From contig NZ_SRZY01000023.1 of assembly GCF_006476045.1 (NCBI RefSeq), positions 248,001 through 312,000 of the forward strand: 64,000 nucleotides of DNA, written 5' to 3'. The position numbers were made by a program, and so were the translations under genes. Below, piece after piece: positions 46,061 through 54,694 of the stretch (its first letter is position 1; every line of letters starts with the position of its first letter). Origin of the DNA: Sphingobacterium lumbrici (GTDB lineage: Bacteria > Bacteroidota > Bacteroidia > Sphingobacteriales > Sphingobacteriaceae). The notes under the pieces were generated by a model that searched no databases, was not told the DNA's origin, and saw nothing but the letters and a program-made list of their open reading frames with translations.

Positions 46061-46804
46061 ATGAAAATAGTTTACACTTTTATCTGTTGTATCATTCCAG
46101 TTTTGGGATTCGGTCAGGAGCACAATATATCGAAAGACAATCACTATCTTAGTGGGAGAAAAAAATATATTGGCCCTACAAACGAAAGCCCCGTGAATAA
46201 AGCTAATGCAGAAAATTTCAACGAAACAGAATCCTCCCTTATCTTATCAGGTAATAGAGCAACGAAACTTCATGTGTATCAAATTACGGATAAAAACGAA
46301 CTCAGCGTATTACAAACGTTGTCTACAGATATTAAATACGACGATCCACTTTTGGAAACGCTAGCCCGGAGGATGTTATTGACGGTGCAGGATTCCGCCC
46401 ATCCGGGTGTTGGAATTGCAGCACCTCAAGTCGGAATTAATAAAAATGTGATATGGGTACAGCGCTTTGACAAGGAAGATAAGCCGTTTGAGCTCTATAT
46501 CAATCCCAAGATTATTTGGCACTCCAAATTGACACGAGAAGGAGCAGAAGGCTGTTTGTCTATTCCAGACCGAAAAGAAATTGTCCAACGTAGTTACGCC
46601 ATACGACTACAGCATATCGATAAAAAAGGAAATATCGTTGAAGAAAATATTGAAGGGTTTACGGCTGTGATTTTCCAACATGAAGTAGACCATTTATACG
46701 GCATCCTATACCCTGATAGATTAGAAGAACAAGCGAAAAAAGAACGCATTCAACTACAGGATAAGATTAATTTCTCTATAGAATCCGGCAGTATTTTACC
46801 TTAA
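46061..46804 (+). CDS. exported peptide deformylase-like protein
   Basis: 247 residues from the ATG at 46061. This start begins a signal peptide (MKIVYTFICCIIPVLGFGQ) with cleavage before QEHN; the frame runs 14 codons higher. After a linker of about 60 residues the catalytic motifs of peptide deformylase are all present: GVGIAAPQVG at 116-125, EGCLS at 163-167 with metal ligand Cys165, and HEVDH at 207-211. A normal cytoplasmic deformylase is about 170-190 residues and has no signal. The extra N-terminal part makes this an exported version, probably periplasmic, with unknown substrate. It is divergent from ruvX, where the housekeeping def often sits in this phylum. Confidence 0.86.
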   Translation: MKIVYTFICCIIPVLGFGQEHNISKDNHYLSGRKKYIGPTNESPVNKANAENFNETESSLILSGNRATKLHVYQITDKNELSVLQTLSTDIKYDDPLLETLARRMLLTVQDSAHPGVGIAAPQVGINKNVIWVQRFDKEDKPFELYINPKIIWHSKLTREGAEGCLSIPDRKEIVQRSYAIRLQHIDKKGNIVEENIEGFTAVIFQHEVDHLYGILYPDRLEEQAKKERIQLQDKINFSIESGSILP

Positions 46805-46872
46805 TTAGGTTAAAGGTATTAGGGGTTACTTTTTCAACTTCTAGCTTCCTATCTTTCTAGTCTCCTGGCGTT

Positions 46873-47913
46873 TTACCTTTCCACAGTCTTAATCTCATAC
46901 AACTTCGGCCAAAGCTTACCCGTTACAAAAAGTCGCTTTCCTGTAGCATCGTATGCTATTCCGTTTAACTCATTATCCACAGGCTGCCTGTTTTCTGTAT
47001 TCATTCCCACCAAATTGATACGCCCTTCCACGGCCCCTGTTTCCGGATTAATAATAACAATGATTTCCTGTTGGTATACATTTGCATACACCTTCCCATC
47101 AATATATTCCAGCTCATTTAGGCTATCAACCGCCCCATTTTCATCGTACACACCGATAGAACCTGTTTCTTTGCCAGTCGTAGGATCCAGAAAATAAAGA
47201 AGATTCGAACCATCCGATTTGATCAATCGTTGACCATCATAAGTCAGGCCCCATCCCTCCTTACTATTCCCATAACTAAAAGACCCTGTTTTCTCAAACG
47301 AATTTTTGGTATAAAAGAACCCGACATTTTCACGCCATGTCAACACCACGATTTTATCGCCGATTATAGTCATCCCCTCTCCGAAATATGTGTCGCCTAT
47401 CGGGACAATCTTTGTCACTTTTCCGGTCTGAAGTTCGACCTTACGCAGGGTCGATTTGCCGTCATATTGACCTGTAGTTTCGTACAATATTCCTCCCTCG
47501 TATTGCAGTCCCTGGGTAAAGGCCTTATCATCATGAGGAAAGGTATTTACGACTTCAAAACCATAATTTTTGGCTGACGGGGGTAGGACGATCAGATTAC
47601 TGTAAGCGATATCTTCTTTGCCGGCGACATATACTTTTGCCGTAATCGAACGATCTCCTAATCCAACCCGCTGTGTATCCAAAACAACAGCTGAAGTATC
47701 CTTCTTTCGCTCCAGGACATTGCCGTCCACCGAATAAATGACCGAATCTACAGCAGTTTCCAAAAAATTAAGCTTCAATTTAACCTGTTCACCCAATAGT
47801 ACTTTTTGGCCTGATTCAGGCATTACAAATTCTAGTTTTCCTTTTTGGGTTTTACACCCTCCTACCGCCAATGCAAGCGCAAGGGCAGCAGTCCAAATTG
47901 ATTTATTGTTCAT
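46873..47913 (-). CDS. glutaminyl-peptide cyclotransferase lipoprotein (plant-type QC)
   Basis: 346 residues from the ATG at 47913. A signal peptide ends at a lipobox Cys (ALALAVGGCKTQ). A short Ig-like region (residues 30-110) precedes a beta-propeller of the plant-type glutamine cyclotransferase family. Its landmarks are VVNTFPHDDKAFTQGLQYEG, LYETTGQYDGKSTLRKV, and LNELEYIDGKVYANVYQQ, ending in DNELNGIAYDATGKRLFVTGKLW. It converts N-terminal Gln of exported proteins to pyroglutamate. In Bacteroidota this enzyme acts in the periplasm, in line with the many exported proteins that begin with Gln after signal cleavage. Confidence 0.92.
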   Translation of the reverse strand: MNNKSIWTAALALALAVGGCKTQKGKLEFVMPESGQKVLLGEQVKLKLNFLETAVDSVIYSVDGNVLERKKDTSAVVLDTQRVGLGDRSITAKVYVAGKEDIAYSNLIVLPPSAKNYGFEVVNTFPHDDKAFTQGLQYEGGILYETTGQYDGKSTLRKVELQTGKVTKIVPIGDTYFGEGMTIIGDKIVVLTWRENVGFFYTKNSFEKTGSFSYGNSKEGWGLTYDGQRLIKSDGSNLLYFLDPTTGKETGSIGVYDENGAVDSLNELEYIDGKVYANVYQQEIIVIINPETGAVEGRINLVGMNTENRQPVDNELNGIAYDATGKRLFVTGKLWPKLYEIKTVER

Positions 47914-47937
47914 CCAATTAAATCCTAATTTTATCAT

Positions 47938-48291
47938 CTAATTGCTCCAAAAAGCATCCTTAATTAATTCAATCTTATTTTGCGTCAAAAAAACGGATAC
48001 GATATCAAATCGAATCTCTCCTTCATATTTCGTATAGCTAATATAGGCATCTGCTAAACGGATAAGATTGCGTTTCTTTTTATGATCGACGAATTCTTTC
48101 GGGTCACCAAAACGAGAATCCGTACGGCTCTTTACCTCAACAAATACCAAAACACCGTTATCTTTGGCAATCACATCTACTTCCAAATGCCTGTAGCGCC
48201 AGTTTACACATACAATCTCATATCCATATTCTAGAAGATACCGGACAGCTTGCTGTTCGCCCCAGACTCCCGCTTCTAAATGCTTAGCCAT
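47938..48291 (-). CDS. YraN/UPF0102-family putative endonuclease
   Basis: 117 residues. The fold is a restriction-endonuclease-like domain: GVWGEQQAVRYLLEYGYEI, the catalytic-type motif EVDVIAKDNGVLVFVEVKSR and the pair RFGDPKEFVDHKKKRNL. Proteins of this family are widely conserved and have an uncertain role in DNA processing. It lies 22 bp after dnaG and about 24 bp before the cyclase gene start on the same strand, so all three could be one transcript. Confidence 0.9.
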   Translation of the reverse strand: MAKHLEAGVWGEQQAVRYLLEYGYEIVCVNWRYRHLEVDVIAKDNGVLVFVEVKSRTDSRFGDPKEFVDHKKKRNLIRLADAYISYTKYEGEIRFDIVSVFLTQNKIELIKDAFWSN

Positions 48292-48313
48292 AACAAATTT
48301 AACGATCTACATC

Positions 48314-50302
48314 TTACTTCACAATTGTATTTCCCAGCAATTGCCCTAACATTTTCTCTGCTTCTTTTAACTTGGAATACTTATGTAACAGGATCTGTAA
48401 ATCATCTTCGGACTGCTCTTTTTTTAATTCTTCACGTATTTTGTACATCTCTTTTTCGAATTTACGTTTTTTAATCCGGTATATCACCTGGGTTACCAGC
48501 TGTTTCAGATTTTCGATCTCTTCGGGGACATATATTTTATTCTTCTCACTATTCCAGTTGGGACTAATTTCATATTGGCTTGCGATGCATTCAACTGCCA
48601 AGTCGGCCACTTCTTTATCTGTATGCGAAAAAAAATATTTAGCCTCGGGAATTTCAAAATTATCCGCCTGCTTCTTAAATTCTTCCACAATGATTGCACT
48701 GGCCTTATCATCAAAAGATATGTCGTCGATACTTCCCAGCAGATACGGCGCTATAGGAACCTCGCCATCGCCTTCCCAGCTCGCCAGCTCTCTACCATAG
48801 TTTAACAATATGCGTACCACCTCCCGCTCTTGCAATATCTCCGGCGTGATCTTCGTATGCATGTCGGCTTCCGCCAGTCCCGCATCCGATCGTTCTGCTT
48901 CAGTTAAAAAGAAATCAGGCGGTGGCATATCTCCCGGATAGGGGCTGCCAGCAGAAGTCTGGGTAGTAGATTCCCGCTTTTTATCCTGTGCCTTAGCTTT
49001 ATGAATACGGATTTTGTTTAATTCGCTTAATAACACCCGTTCCTCGATATCCAACAGACTACTGCACTGACGAATAAAAACCGAGACTTTGATTTCATCC
49101 GGAATCAACGCGATACTTTCTACCACTTCGCGAATAACCCCTGCACGCTTTATAGGATCATTGTTAGCATCTTTTAAAAGAATATTTGTTTTATAAAAAA
49201 TAAAGTCTTGCTGATGGGCTGAAATATATTCCTTAAAAGCTGTAGAACCAAATGTCTGTATATATGAATCCGGATCGTTTCCATCGGGAAAAAGGAGTAC
49301 TTTCACATTTAAACCTTCTTCCAGAAGCATATCTGTACCCCGCAGAGAAGCTTTTATGCCTGCGGCATCACCATCGTATAGAATAACAACATTTTTAGTA
49401 AACCGTGAAATCAATTTGATTTGACCTGTAGTCAAAGAAGTTCCCGAGGAAGAAACTACATTTTCTACACCCGCCTGGTGCATTGAAATTACATCGGCAT
49501 AACCTTCTACCAAATAACAGGTATCATGATCCATGATGGCTTTCTTTGCAAAAGAAAGCCCATATAATACATCAGACTTATGATAGATCTCACTTTCAGG
49601 TGAATTGACATATTTGGGTACAGATTTCTCCGTTTTTAGTGTCCGTCCACCAAACCCAATAATTCGTCCGGTAAGGTTATGGATGGGAAATATTACTCGC
49701 CCCCTAAAACGATCATACAGACTTTTATCATCACGTTCAATAGCAAGGCCAATTTCAGTAAGATATCCGTCTTGAAAACCATCTTTCCTAGCTTCATCCA
49801 CTAAAGCTGTCCATACATCCGGAGAATATCCTAAATCAAATTTCTTAATGATATCCTCACGGTATCCACGCTCTTTGAAATAAGATAATCCGATCGAATT
49901 TCCGATATCCGTATGCCAAAGTTGTTCTTTGAAAAACTTACCTGCCCATTGACTCAGCACGTACAAACTTTCACGTTTATCCTGAGCAGCGAGTTGAGCC
50001 GGAGATCGCTCTGTTTCCGCGATCTCGATATGATACTTGTTGGCCAAATAACGTATTGCTTCCGGATAGGAATACTTTTCCAGTTCCATCACAAATTTTA
50101 AGGAATCTCCCCCCACACCACAGCCAAAGCATTTGTAAATACCTTTGGCTACCGAAACGTGAAAAGAAGGTGTTTTCTCATTATGAAACGGACAATTACC
50201 GATCAATGAAGTACCCCTCTTTTTTAAATCCACAAAATCACCAACAACCTCCTCAATACGAGCCGTGTCTAATACTTTTTCTATTGTCTCTTTTGCGATC
50301 AA
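48314..50302 (-). CDS. dnaG: DNA primase
   Basis: 662 residues, usual length. Makes RNA primers at the replication fork. The zinc ribbon is NCPFHNEKTPSFHVSVAKG...KCFGCGVGGDS. The TOPRIM domain has LVEGYADVISMHQAGVENVV and NVVILYDGDAAGIKA. The C-terminal ~200 residues form the helicase-interacting part. The start is TTG at 50302: it lies eight bases after a strong GGAG, and there is no better ATG in frame. A minus-strand TAAGTTTG at 50347-50354 is a candidate -7 element. Confidence 0.95.
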   Translation of the reverse strand: MIAKETIEKVLDTARIEEVVGDFVDLKKRGTSLIGNCPFHNEKTPSFHVSVAKGIYKCFGCGVGGDSLKFVMELEKYSYPEAIRYLANKYHIEIAETERSPAQLAAQDKRESLYVLSQWAGKFFKEQLWHTDIGNSIGLSYFKERGYREDIIKKFDLGYSPDVWTALVDEARKDGFQDGYLTEIGLAIERDDKSLYDRFRGRVIFPIHNLTGRIIGFGGRTLKTEKSVPKYVNSPESEIYHKSDVLYGLSFAKKAIMDHDTCYLVEGYADVISMHQAGVENVVSSSGTSLTTGQIKLISRFTKNVVILYDGDAAGIKASLRGTDMLLEEGLNVKVLLFPDGNDPDSYIQTFGSTAFKEYISAHQQDFIFYKTNILLKDANNDPIKRAGVIREVVESIALIPDEIKVSVFIRQCSSLLDIEERVLLSELNKIRIHKAKAQDKKRESTTQTSAGSPYPGDMPPPDFFLTEAERSDAGLAEADMHTKITPEILQEREVVRILLNYGRELASWEGDGEVPIAPYLLGSIDDISFDDKASAIIVEEFKKQADNFEIPEAKYFFSHTDKEVADLAVECIASQYEISPNWNSEKNKIYVPEEIENLKQLVTQVIYRIKKRKFEKEMYKIREELKKEQSEDDLQILLHKYSKLKEAEKMLGQLLGNTIVK

Positions 50303-50346
50303 GCTTTATTCTCCTTTATATCACCTTTTTTTTCGGCTCTGCACAA

Positions 50347-50354
50347 CAAACTTA
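50347..50354 (-). promoter_or_regulatory. -7 element upstream of dnaG
   Basis: Minus-strand TAAGTTTG is an exact TAnnTTTG match, 44 bases before the TTG start; the nearest TTTG is 24 bases further out, beyond the usual spacing. Confidence 0.4.
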
Positions 50355-50401
50355 TATAAAATACCTTGTATTCATATACAAACATGCTATTTCCCGTTTT
50401 T

Positions 50402-52018
50402 TTATTCAGGGTTATCTAAGTATTTTTTTGTCAAAATTTCTACTTGTGGCTCACTGAGGGTTTTGTTAAATGGATCATAGTAATAGATTCGATCGGTCTT
50501 ATATAGCTGTAGATGTTTCTTTAAGACCTGTTGAAATTCCGTAAAATTCTTGCGGTCATTCTTTGTCCAGGCAGTCTCTGCCAGCGCCGCAATGCGTGGA
50601 AAAATCATATAGTCCAGCTTATCAATCGTTGAGATACCTTCCGTCCATAAATTGGCCTGCACGCCGAGTATTTGATTCGGATATTGTTCCTTGGCTTTCA
50701 ACGGATCCAGATCGTAGTTGTACACACTTTCAAGGGGATTGAAGACACGCCCCCATTTTCTTCCATGTCGGTCCTTTTCGTCTTGCACGAAATCAAAATA
50801 GAAGGGAATACGTGGACAGACCACGGTCGCATATCCATTCTCCAACGCTAGTTCTAGCTGTGCTATTTTATCATGTCTCCACCAGTACTGGATTGTTTTA
50901 TCCTTGGGAAGACCTGCGTCAGCCATTTCGTCCCATACCACTAATTTTGCCCCTATATGATATACCGAGTCAGCCATGCGCCGCATAAAGTGTGTTTCCA
51001 CCTCTTTATTTGTTCTGTAGTTATATCTCAACTTCATCTTTTGGATACTCGCATCCGCATTCCATGCCTCACTTCCAAAAGAGACCTCGTCACCACCTAA
51101 GTGCAACATATTGGAAGGGAAAAGCACATTTGTTTCCTTCAATATATTGGTTAGGTATTGATATGTACCTTCTTTGGCCGGATGGAATGTAAAGTCGGGA
51201 TGGTCTTTCGTTCCCCCACCGCTAAACTGTGGATATGCTCTATTCGCCGCTGTAGCATGACCGGGCATATCTATCTCTGGAATCACGTCTATAAATCGTT
51301 CGGTGGCGTAAGCGACAATTTCTCTGATTTCTTCCTGCGTGTAATATTGCGTTGGAGATAATGGATTTGTATATGAACCAATACCACCTACCAACGCCAA
51401 GAATGGATATTGTTTGATTTCGATCCGCCAAGCAGGTTCGTCTGTAAGATGCCAGTGAAATTTATTCAGCTTATAAAATGCCATCCAATCCAGAAGTTGC
51501 TTTACCTTCTTTTTGCCAAAGAAATGGCGAGATTCATCTAACATAAAGCCACGCCAGCCATACGCTGGAGAATCCACTATTTTCAGGTTTGGAATCTTTA
51601 TTCCAGTCGGGGTTTCATAAAAGGCCATTAATTGAAGTAGGCTATTCACACCATTAAAATATCCATGTGGATGACCCGCTACAATCGTGATTCTGTTATT
51701 CGAAATAGTGAGCTCGTATTCCTCCTCATGTACTTCTTTAGTTAATTTCAGCTGTCCAAAGCTAATCTGCACCTCTTTATCCTTATTTATGGTACTATAG
51801 ATTTGATATTTATCTGCCAGTGCATGCCGTAAATATTGAATCGTAGCGATTCCTACTTCTTCATTCGCGGAAAGATTCAATACTTTTCCCACCACTAGAC
51901 TATCTTTGAAAACAGTCACCTCTTGGGGTTGGGGGATAATGCCGATATGCTGCGCAAATAGCGATTGCCCTGCTATGAATAGTATCAGTACAAAATTGAA
52001 AATGCTCCTTAACTTCAT
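50402..52018 (-). CDS. secreted beta-N-acetylhexosaminidase, GH20
   Basis: 538 residues. A signal peptide ends before QHIGIIP (residue 23). An N-terminal GH20b domain is followed by the catalytic barrel from about 145: YGWRGFMLDESRHFF, KFHWHLTDEPAWRIEI, VIPEIDMPGHATAA, and the catalytic Asp-Glu pair in LHLGGDEVSFG. It removes terminal GlcNAc or GalNAc from glycans in the periplasm or outside. The C-terminus has no T9SS domain. It is divergent from galT-galK across a 372-base region; both could serve glycan salvage, which is inference. Confidence 0.93.
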   Translation of the reverse strand: MKLRSIFNFVLILFIAGQSLFAQHIGIIPQPQEVTVFKDSLVVGKVLNLSANEEVGIATIQYLRHALADKYQIYSTINKDKEVQISFGQLKLTKEVHEEEYELTISNNRITIVAGHPHGYFNGVNSLLQLMAFYETPTGIKIPNLKIVDSPAYGWRGFMLDESRHFFGKKKVKQLLDWMAFYKLNKFHWHLTDEPAWRIEIKQYPFLALVGGIGSYTNPLSPTQYYTQEEIREIVAYATERFIDVIPEIDMPGHATAANRAYPQFSGGGTKDHPDFTFHPAKEGTYQYLTNILKETNVLFPSNMLHLGGDEVSFGSEAWNADASIQKMKLRYNYRTNKEVETHFMRRMADSVYHIGAKLVVWDEMADAGLPKDKTIQYWWRHDKIAQLELALENGYATVVCPRIPFYFDFVQDEKDRHGRKWGRVFNPLESVYNYDLDPLKAKEQYPNQILGVQANLWTEGISTIDKLDYMIFPRIAALAETAWTKNDRKNFTEFQQVLKKHLQLYKTDRIYYYDPFNKTLSEPQVEILTKKYLDNPE

Positions 52019-52191
52019 TACTATATATTTATTTTGCGAGTTTACCCACTTGGTTAATTTTATAATTACTTTTCGTATGCTAAAGATAAAGAATAATAGT
52101 TTGTATTGAACTCAGACAATCGTTTACGCAAATTCCAAAAGCGATGTAGTAATAATATTTGTTACAAACTTAGTCTATTTTGAGAAAGATA

Positions 52192-52209
52192 TCCAGGGAT
52201 GTCCAGGGA
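52192..52209. promoter_or_regulatory. tandem TCCAGGGA sites, possible operator
   Basis: Two identical eight-base copies are ten bases apart, one helical turn, lying 122-139 bases upstream of the galT -33 element. Confidence 0.3.
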
Positions 52210-52330
52210 ATATAATCTAACTATTATTTATTTAGGGCAATATTCTTTTATCACCTCGCGTAATGTAAAGTTAGGAGGATAACAAAAGCAGTTGATTTTC
52301 TGTATTTTTAAGCTAGTGTAAAAAATACAC

Positions 52331-52361
52331 TTTGATAATTAATTGGAAAAACTTACTTTTA
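52331..52361 (+). promoter_or_regulatory. promoter of galT-galK
   Basis: TTTG at 52331-52334 and TACTTTTA at 52354-52361 are exactly 19 bases apart; only the last base of the -7 element departs from consensus. The ATG follows 29 bases later. Confidence 0.6.
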
Positions 52362-52390
52362 GCATCTAAACCTTTGATTTAAATAATTAT

Positions 52391-53431
52391 ATGCTTTCAT
52401 TTTTAGACCAGCCGCATACTCGGGTTAACTTATTGACAGGCGAAAAAATATTGGTTTCACCACATCGAAGTAAAAGACCCTGGCAAGGACAAGTGGAGGA
52501 TTTGCCCGCTGATAACAGACCCGAATACGATCCGAAGTGTTATCTATGTCCTGGAAATTCTCGTGCAGACGGTACGCAAAATCCTGATTATAAAGAAAGC
52601 TTCGTGTTTGTTAATGACTTTTCAGCATTGTTGGCAGAGTCTCCAAATGGAACATATAATGAAGGAGATTTACTAAAGGCAGAAACTGAGCGAGGCATTT
52701 GCAAAGTAATCTCCTTTACCCCTAGACATGATTTGACATTGCCGGAAATGGATTTACCTGCAATAAAAGCTGTTGTCGATCTGTGGCAACATGAATTTCA
52801 GGAATTGTCAAATACTGAATGGATAAAATATATTCAGATATTTGAAAATAAAGGTGCGATAATGGGCTGTAGTAATCCTCATCCACATGGTCAGATATGG
52901 GCACAAAGCAGCCTTCCCGTTGAGATCGAAAAGGAAGCATTGCAATTTTCAAAATATTATAGAGCGCATGCGAAATCCTTATTAAGTGCATATTTAGAAA
53001 TCGAGCTGGTAAAACAAGAGCGAATCATCATTGATAATACTCATTTCGTAGCTTTGGTTCCTTTTTGGGCTTCTTGGCCATACGAGACACTACTAGTCAG
53101 CAAACGCCATGTGACCAATATTCTTGAATTTACGGAGGAGGAAAAGGAAGATTTAGGAAAAACACTTCAGGAATTGACTATTCGATATGATAACATCTTT
53201 CAGACCTCTTTTCCTTATTCTGCAGGAATGCACCAAGCTCCTGTTAACTCGGGAGATCAACAGGAATGGCATTGGCATCTGCATTTTTATCCGCCGCTAT
53301 TGCGATCTGCTTCAGTAAAAAAATTCATGGTTGGCTACGAAATGTTGGCGAATCCGCAGCGTGATATTACACCGGAATTTGCCGCTGAGGTGTTAAGAAA
53401 GCAATCGACTACCCATTATAAGAAAAAATAA
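52391..53431 (+). CDS. galT: UDP-glucose-hexose-1-phosphate uridylyltransferase
   Basis: 346 residues. Transfers UMP between glucose-1-phosphate and galactose-1-phosphate in the Leloir pathway. The N-terminal zinc pair is in CYLCPGNSRADG and the active site is NPHPHGQIWAQ with the nucleophile histidine in HPHGQ. The C-terminal half has the second HIT-like block with GMHQAPVNSGDQQEWHWHLH. Its stop codon is followed immediately by the galK ATG. galE of this pathway is 6 kb away on the other strand. Confidence 0.97.
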   Translation: MLSFLDQPHTRVNLLTGEKILVSPHRSKRPWQGQVEDLPADNRPEYDPKCYLCPGNSRADGTQNPDYKESFVFVNDFSALLAESPNGTYNEGDLLKAETERGICKVISFTPRHDLTLPEMDLPAIKAVVDLWQHEFQELSNTEWIKYIQIFENKGAIMGCSNPHPHGQIWAQSSLPVEIEKEALQFSKYYRAHAKSLLSAYLEIELVKQERIIIDNTHFVALVPFWASWPYETLLVSKRHVTNILEFTEEEKEDLGKTLQELTIRYDNIFQTSFPYSAGMHQAPVNSGDQQEWHWHLHFYPPLLRSASVKKFMVGYEMLANPQRDITPEFAAEVLRKQSTTHYKKK

Positions 53432-54589
53432 ATGATAGAAGCTACAGTACTTAAAAACAGATATAAAGAGATATTCGGATCGGAGCCCGATTTGTTAGCC
53501 AAATCACCGGGCAGGATCAATATTATTGGCGAACACACCGATTACAACGAAGGCTTCGTTTTGCCAACAGCCATTGATAAGGCAATTTACATTGCTGTTG
53601 GAAAGCGTAAAGATCAAGAAATTCATCTCTATGCCGAAGATTTCAACGAAAATTATTCGGTAAATATTGCTGACCTTGCTGTAACCGACAAGGGGTGGCC
53701 AAATTATATTTTGGGTGTAGTAGATCAGCTACAGCAATTAAATCTTCCAGTAGATGGGTTCAATCTTTATTTGGATGGAGATGTGCCGCCGGGATCAGGT
53801 CTGTCGTCCTCGGCTGCGGTAGAATGTGCTACCGGATTTGCGTTGAATGAACTGTTTTCCTTCGATCTAAAAAGAGTAGATATTGCGAAAATAGGTCAAT
53901 TAGCAGAGCACACGTATGCCGGTGTAAAATGTGGCATCATGGATCAATTTGCTTCGGTATTAAGCAAGGAAGGTCATGTATTACGACTGGATTGCCGTAC
54001 ACTGGAGTATGAATATGTGCCACTGGAACTTGGTGCGTATGAAATTGTATTGCTCAATACCAACGTAAAGCATTCCCTAGCTTCGTCAGCGTACAACAAA
54101 AGAAGAGAGCTGTGTGAGCAAGGTGTTGTGTGGGTAAAAGAAAAATACGGGCATGTAAATAGTCTTCGTCACGTTACTGTCGAAATGTTGGATGAACTCG
54201 TGAAAGATCGCGATGTAGAGACATATACAAAATGTAAATATGTCGTGGAAGAGAATATTCGATTGGATAAGGCCTGCGATGCACTAAAAAGAGGGGATAT
54301 AGAAGAGCTTGGTAACCAATTGTTTTTGGCACACACAGCGTTGAGTCAGGAATATGAGGTGAGTTGTGCAGAGTTAGATTTTTTGGTAGATTTTGTAAAA
54401 GATATTCCCGAGGTAGTAGGTGCACGAATGATGGGTGGGGGCTTTGGCGGATGTACGATCAATATTGTAAAAAAAGGCTTTGGTCAGCAACTTGCTGAAA
54501 CGATAGCACCGGCTTATAAAAGCAAATTTGGTCTCGAATTAGACCCTATATTCGTGAAAGCGGCCGGAGGATCACAACTTCTAAAATAG
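53432..54589 (+). CDS. galK: galactokinase
   Basis: 385 residues, GHMP kinase. Phosphorylates galactose at C1. The signature GRINIIGEHTDYNEGFVLP binds the sugar, the GHMP motif is GDVPPGSGLSSSAAVE, the catalytic Asp is in CGIMDQFASV, and the third motif is MMGGGFGGCTIN. The ATG directly abuts the galT stop, so they are translated as one unit. No galactose transporter or mutarotase follows. Confidence 0.97.
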   Translation: MIEATVLKNRYKEIFGSEPDLLAKSPGRINIIGEHTDYNEGFVLPTAIDKAIYIAVGKRKDQEIHLYAEDFNENYSVNIADLAVTDKGWPNYILGVVDQLQQLNLPVDGFNLYLDGDVPPGSGLSSSAAVECATGFALNELFSFDLKRVDIAKIGQLAEHTYAGVKCGIMDQFASVLSKEGHVLRLDCRTLEYEYVPLELGAYEIVLLNTNVKHSLASSAYNKRRELCEQGVVWVKEKYGHVNSLRHVTVEMLDELVKDRDVETYTKCKYVVEENIRLDKACDALKRGDIEELGNQLFLAHTALSQEYEVSCAELDFLVDFVKDIPEVVGARMMGGGFGGCTINIVKKGFGQQLAETIAPAYKSKFGLELDPIFVKAAGGSQLLK

Positions 54590-54694
54590 AATATTAATGC
54601 AATAAACATAAGATTTTTTTGATATGTCATGTGTCTTTAGTTTGTTAAAAATAATCAATTATACCTGTATTCTAGGTATTGCTTGAGTATTACA

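Larger units (their letters stand above)
52019..52390. other. GH20-galT divergent region
   Basis: This 372-base stretch contains the galT promoter (52331-52361), a direct repeat TCCAGGGA at 52192-52199 and 52202-52209, and a minus-strand TATCTTTA (52081-52088) that could serve the GH20 gene. I see no gene of credible length. Confidence 0.5.
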
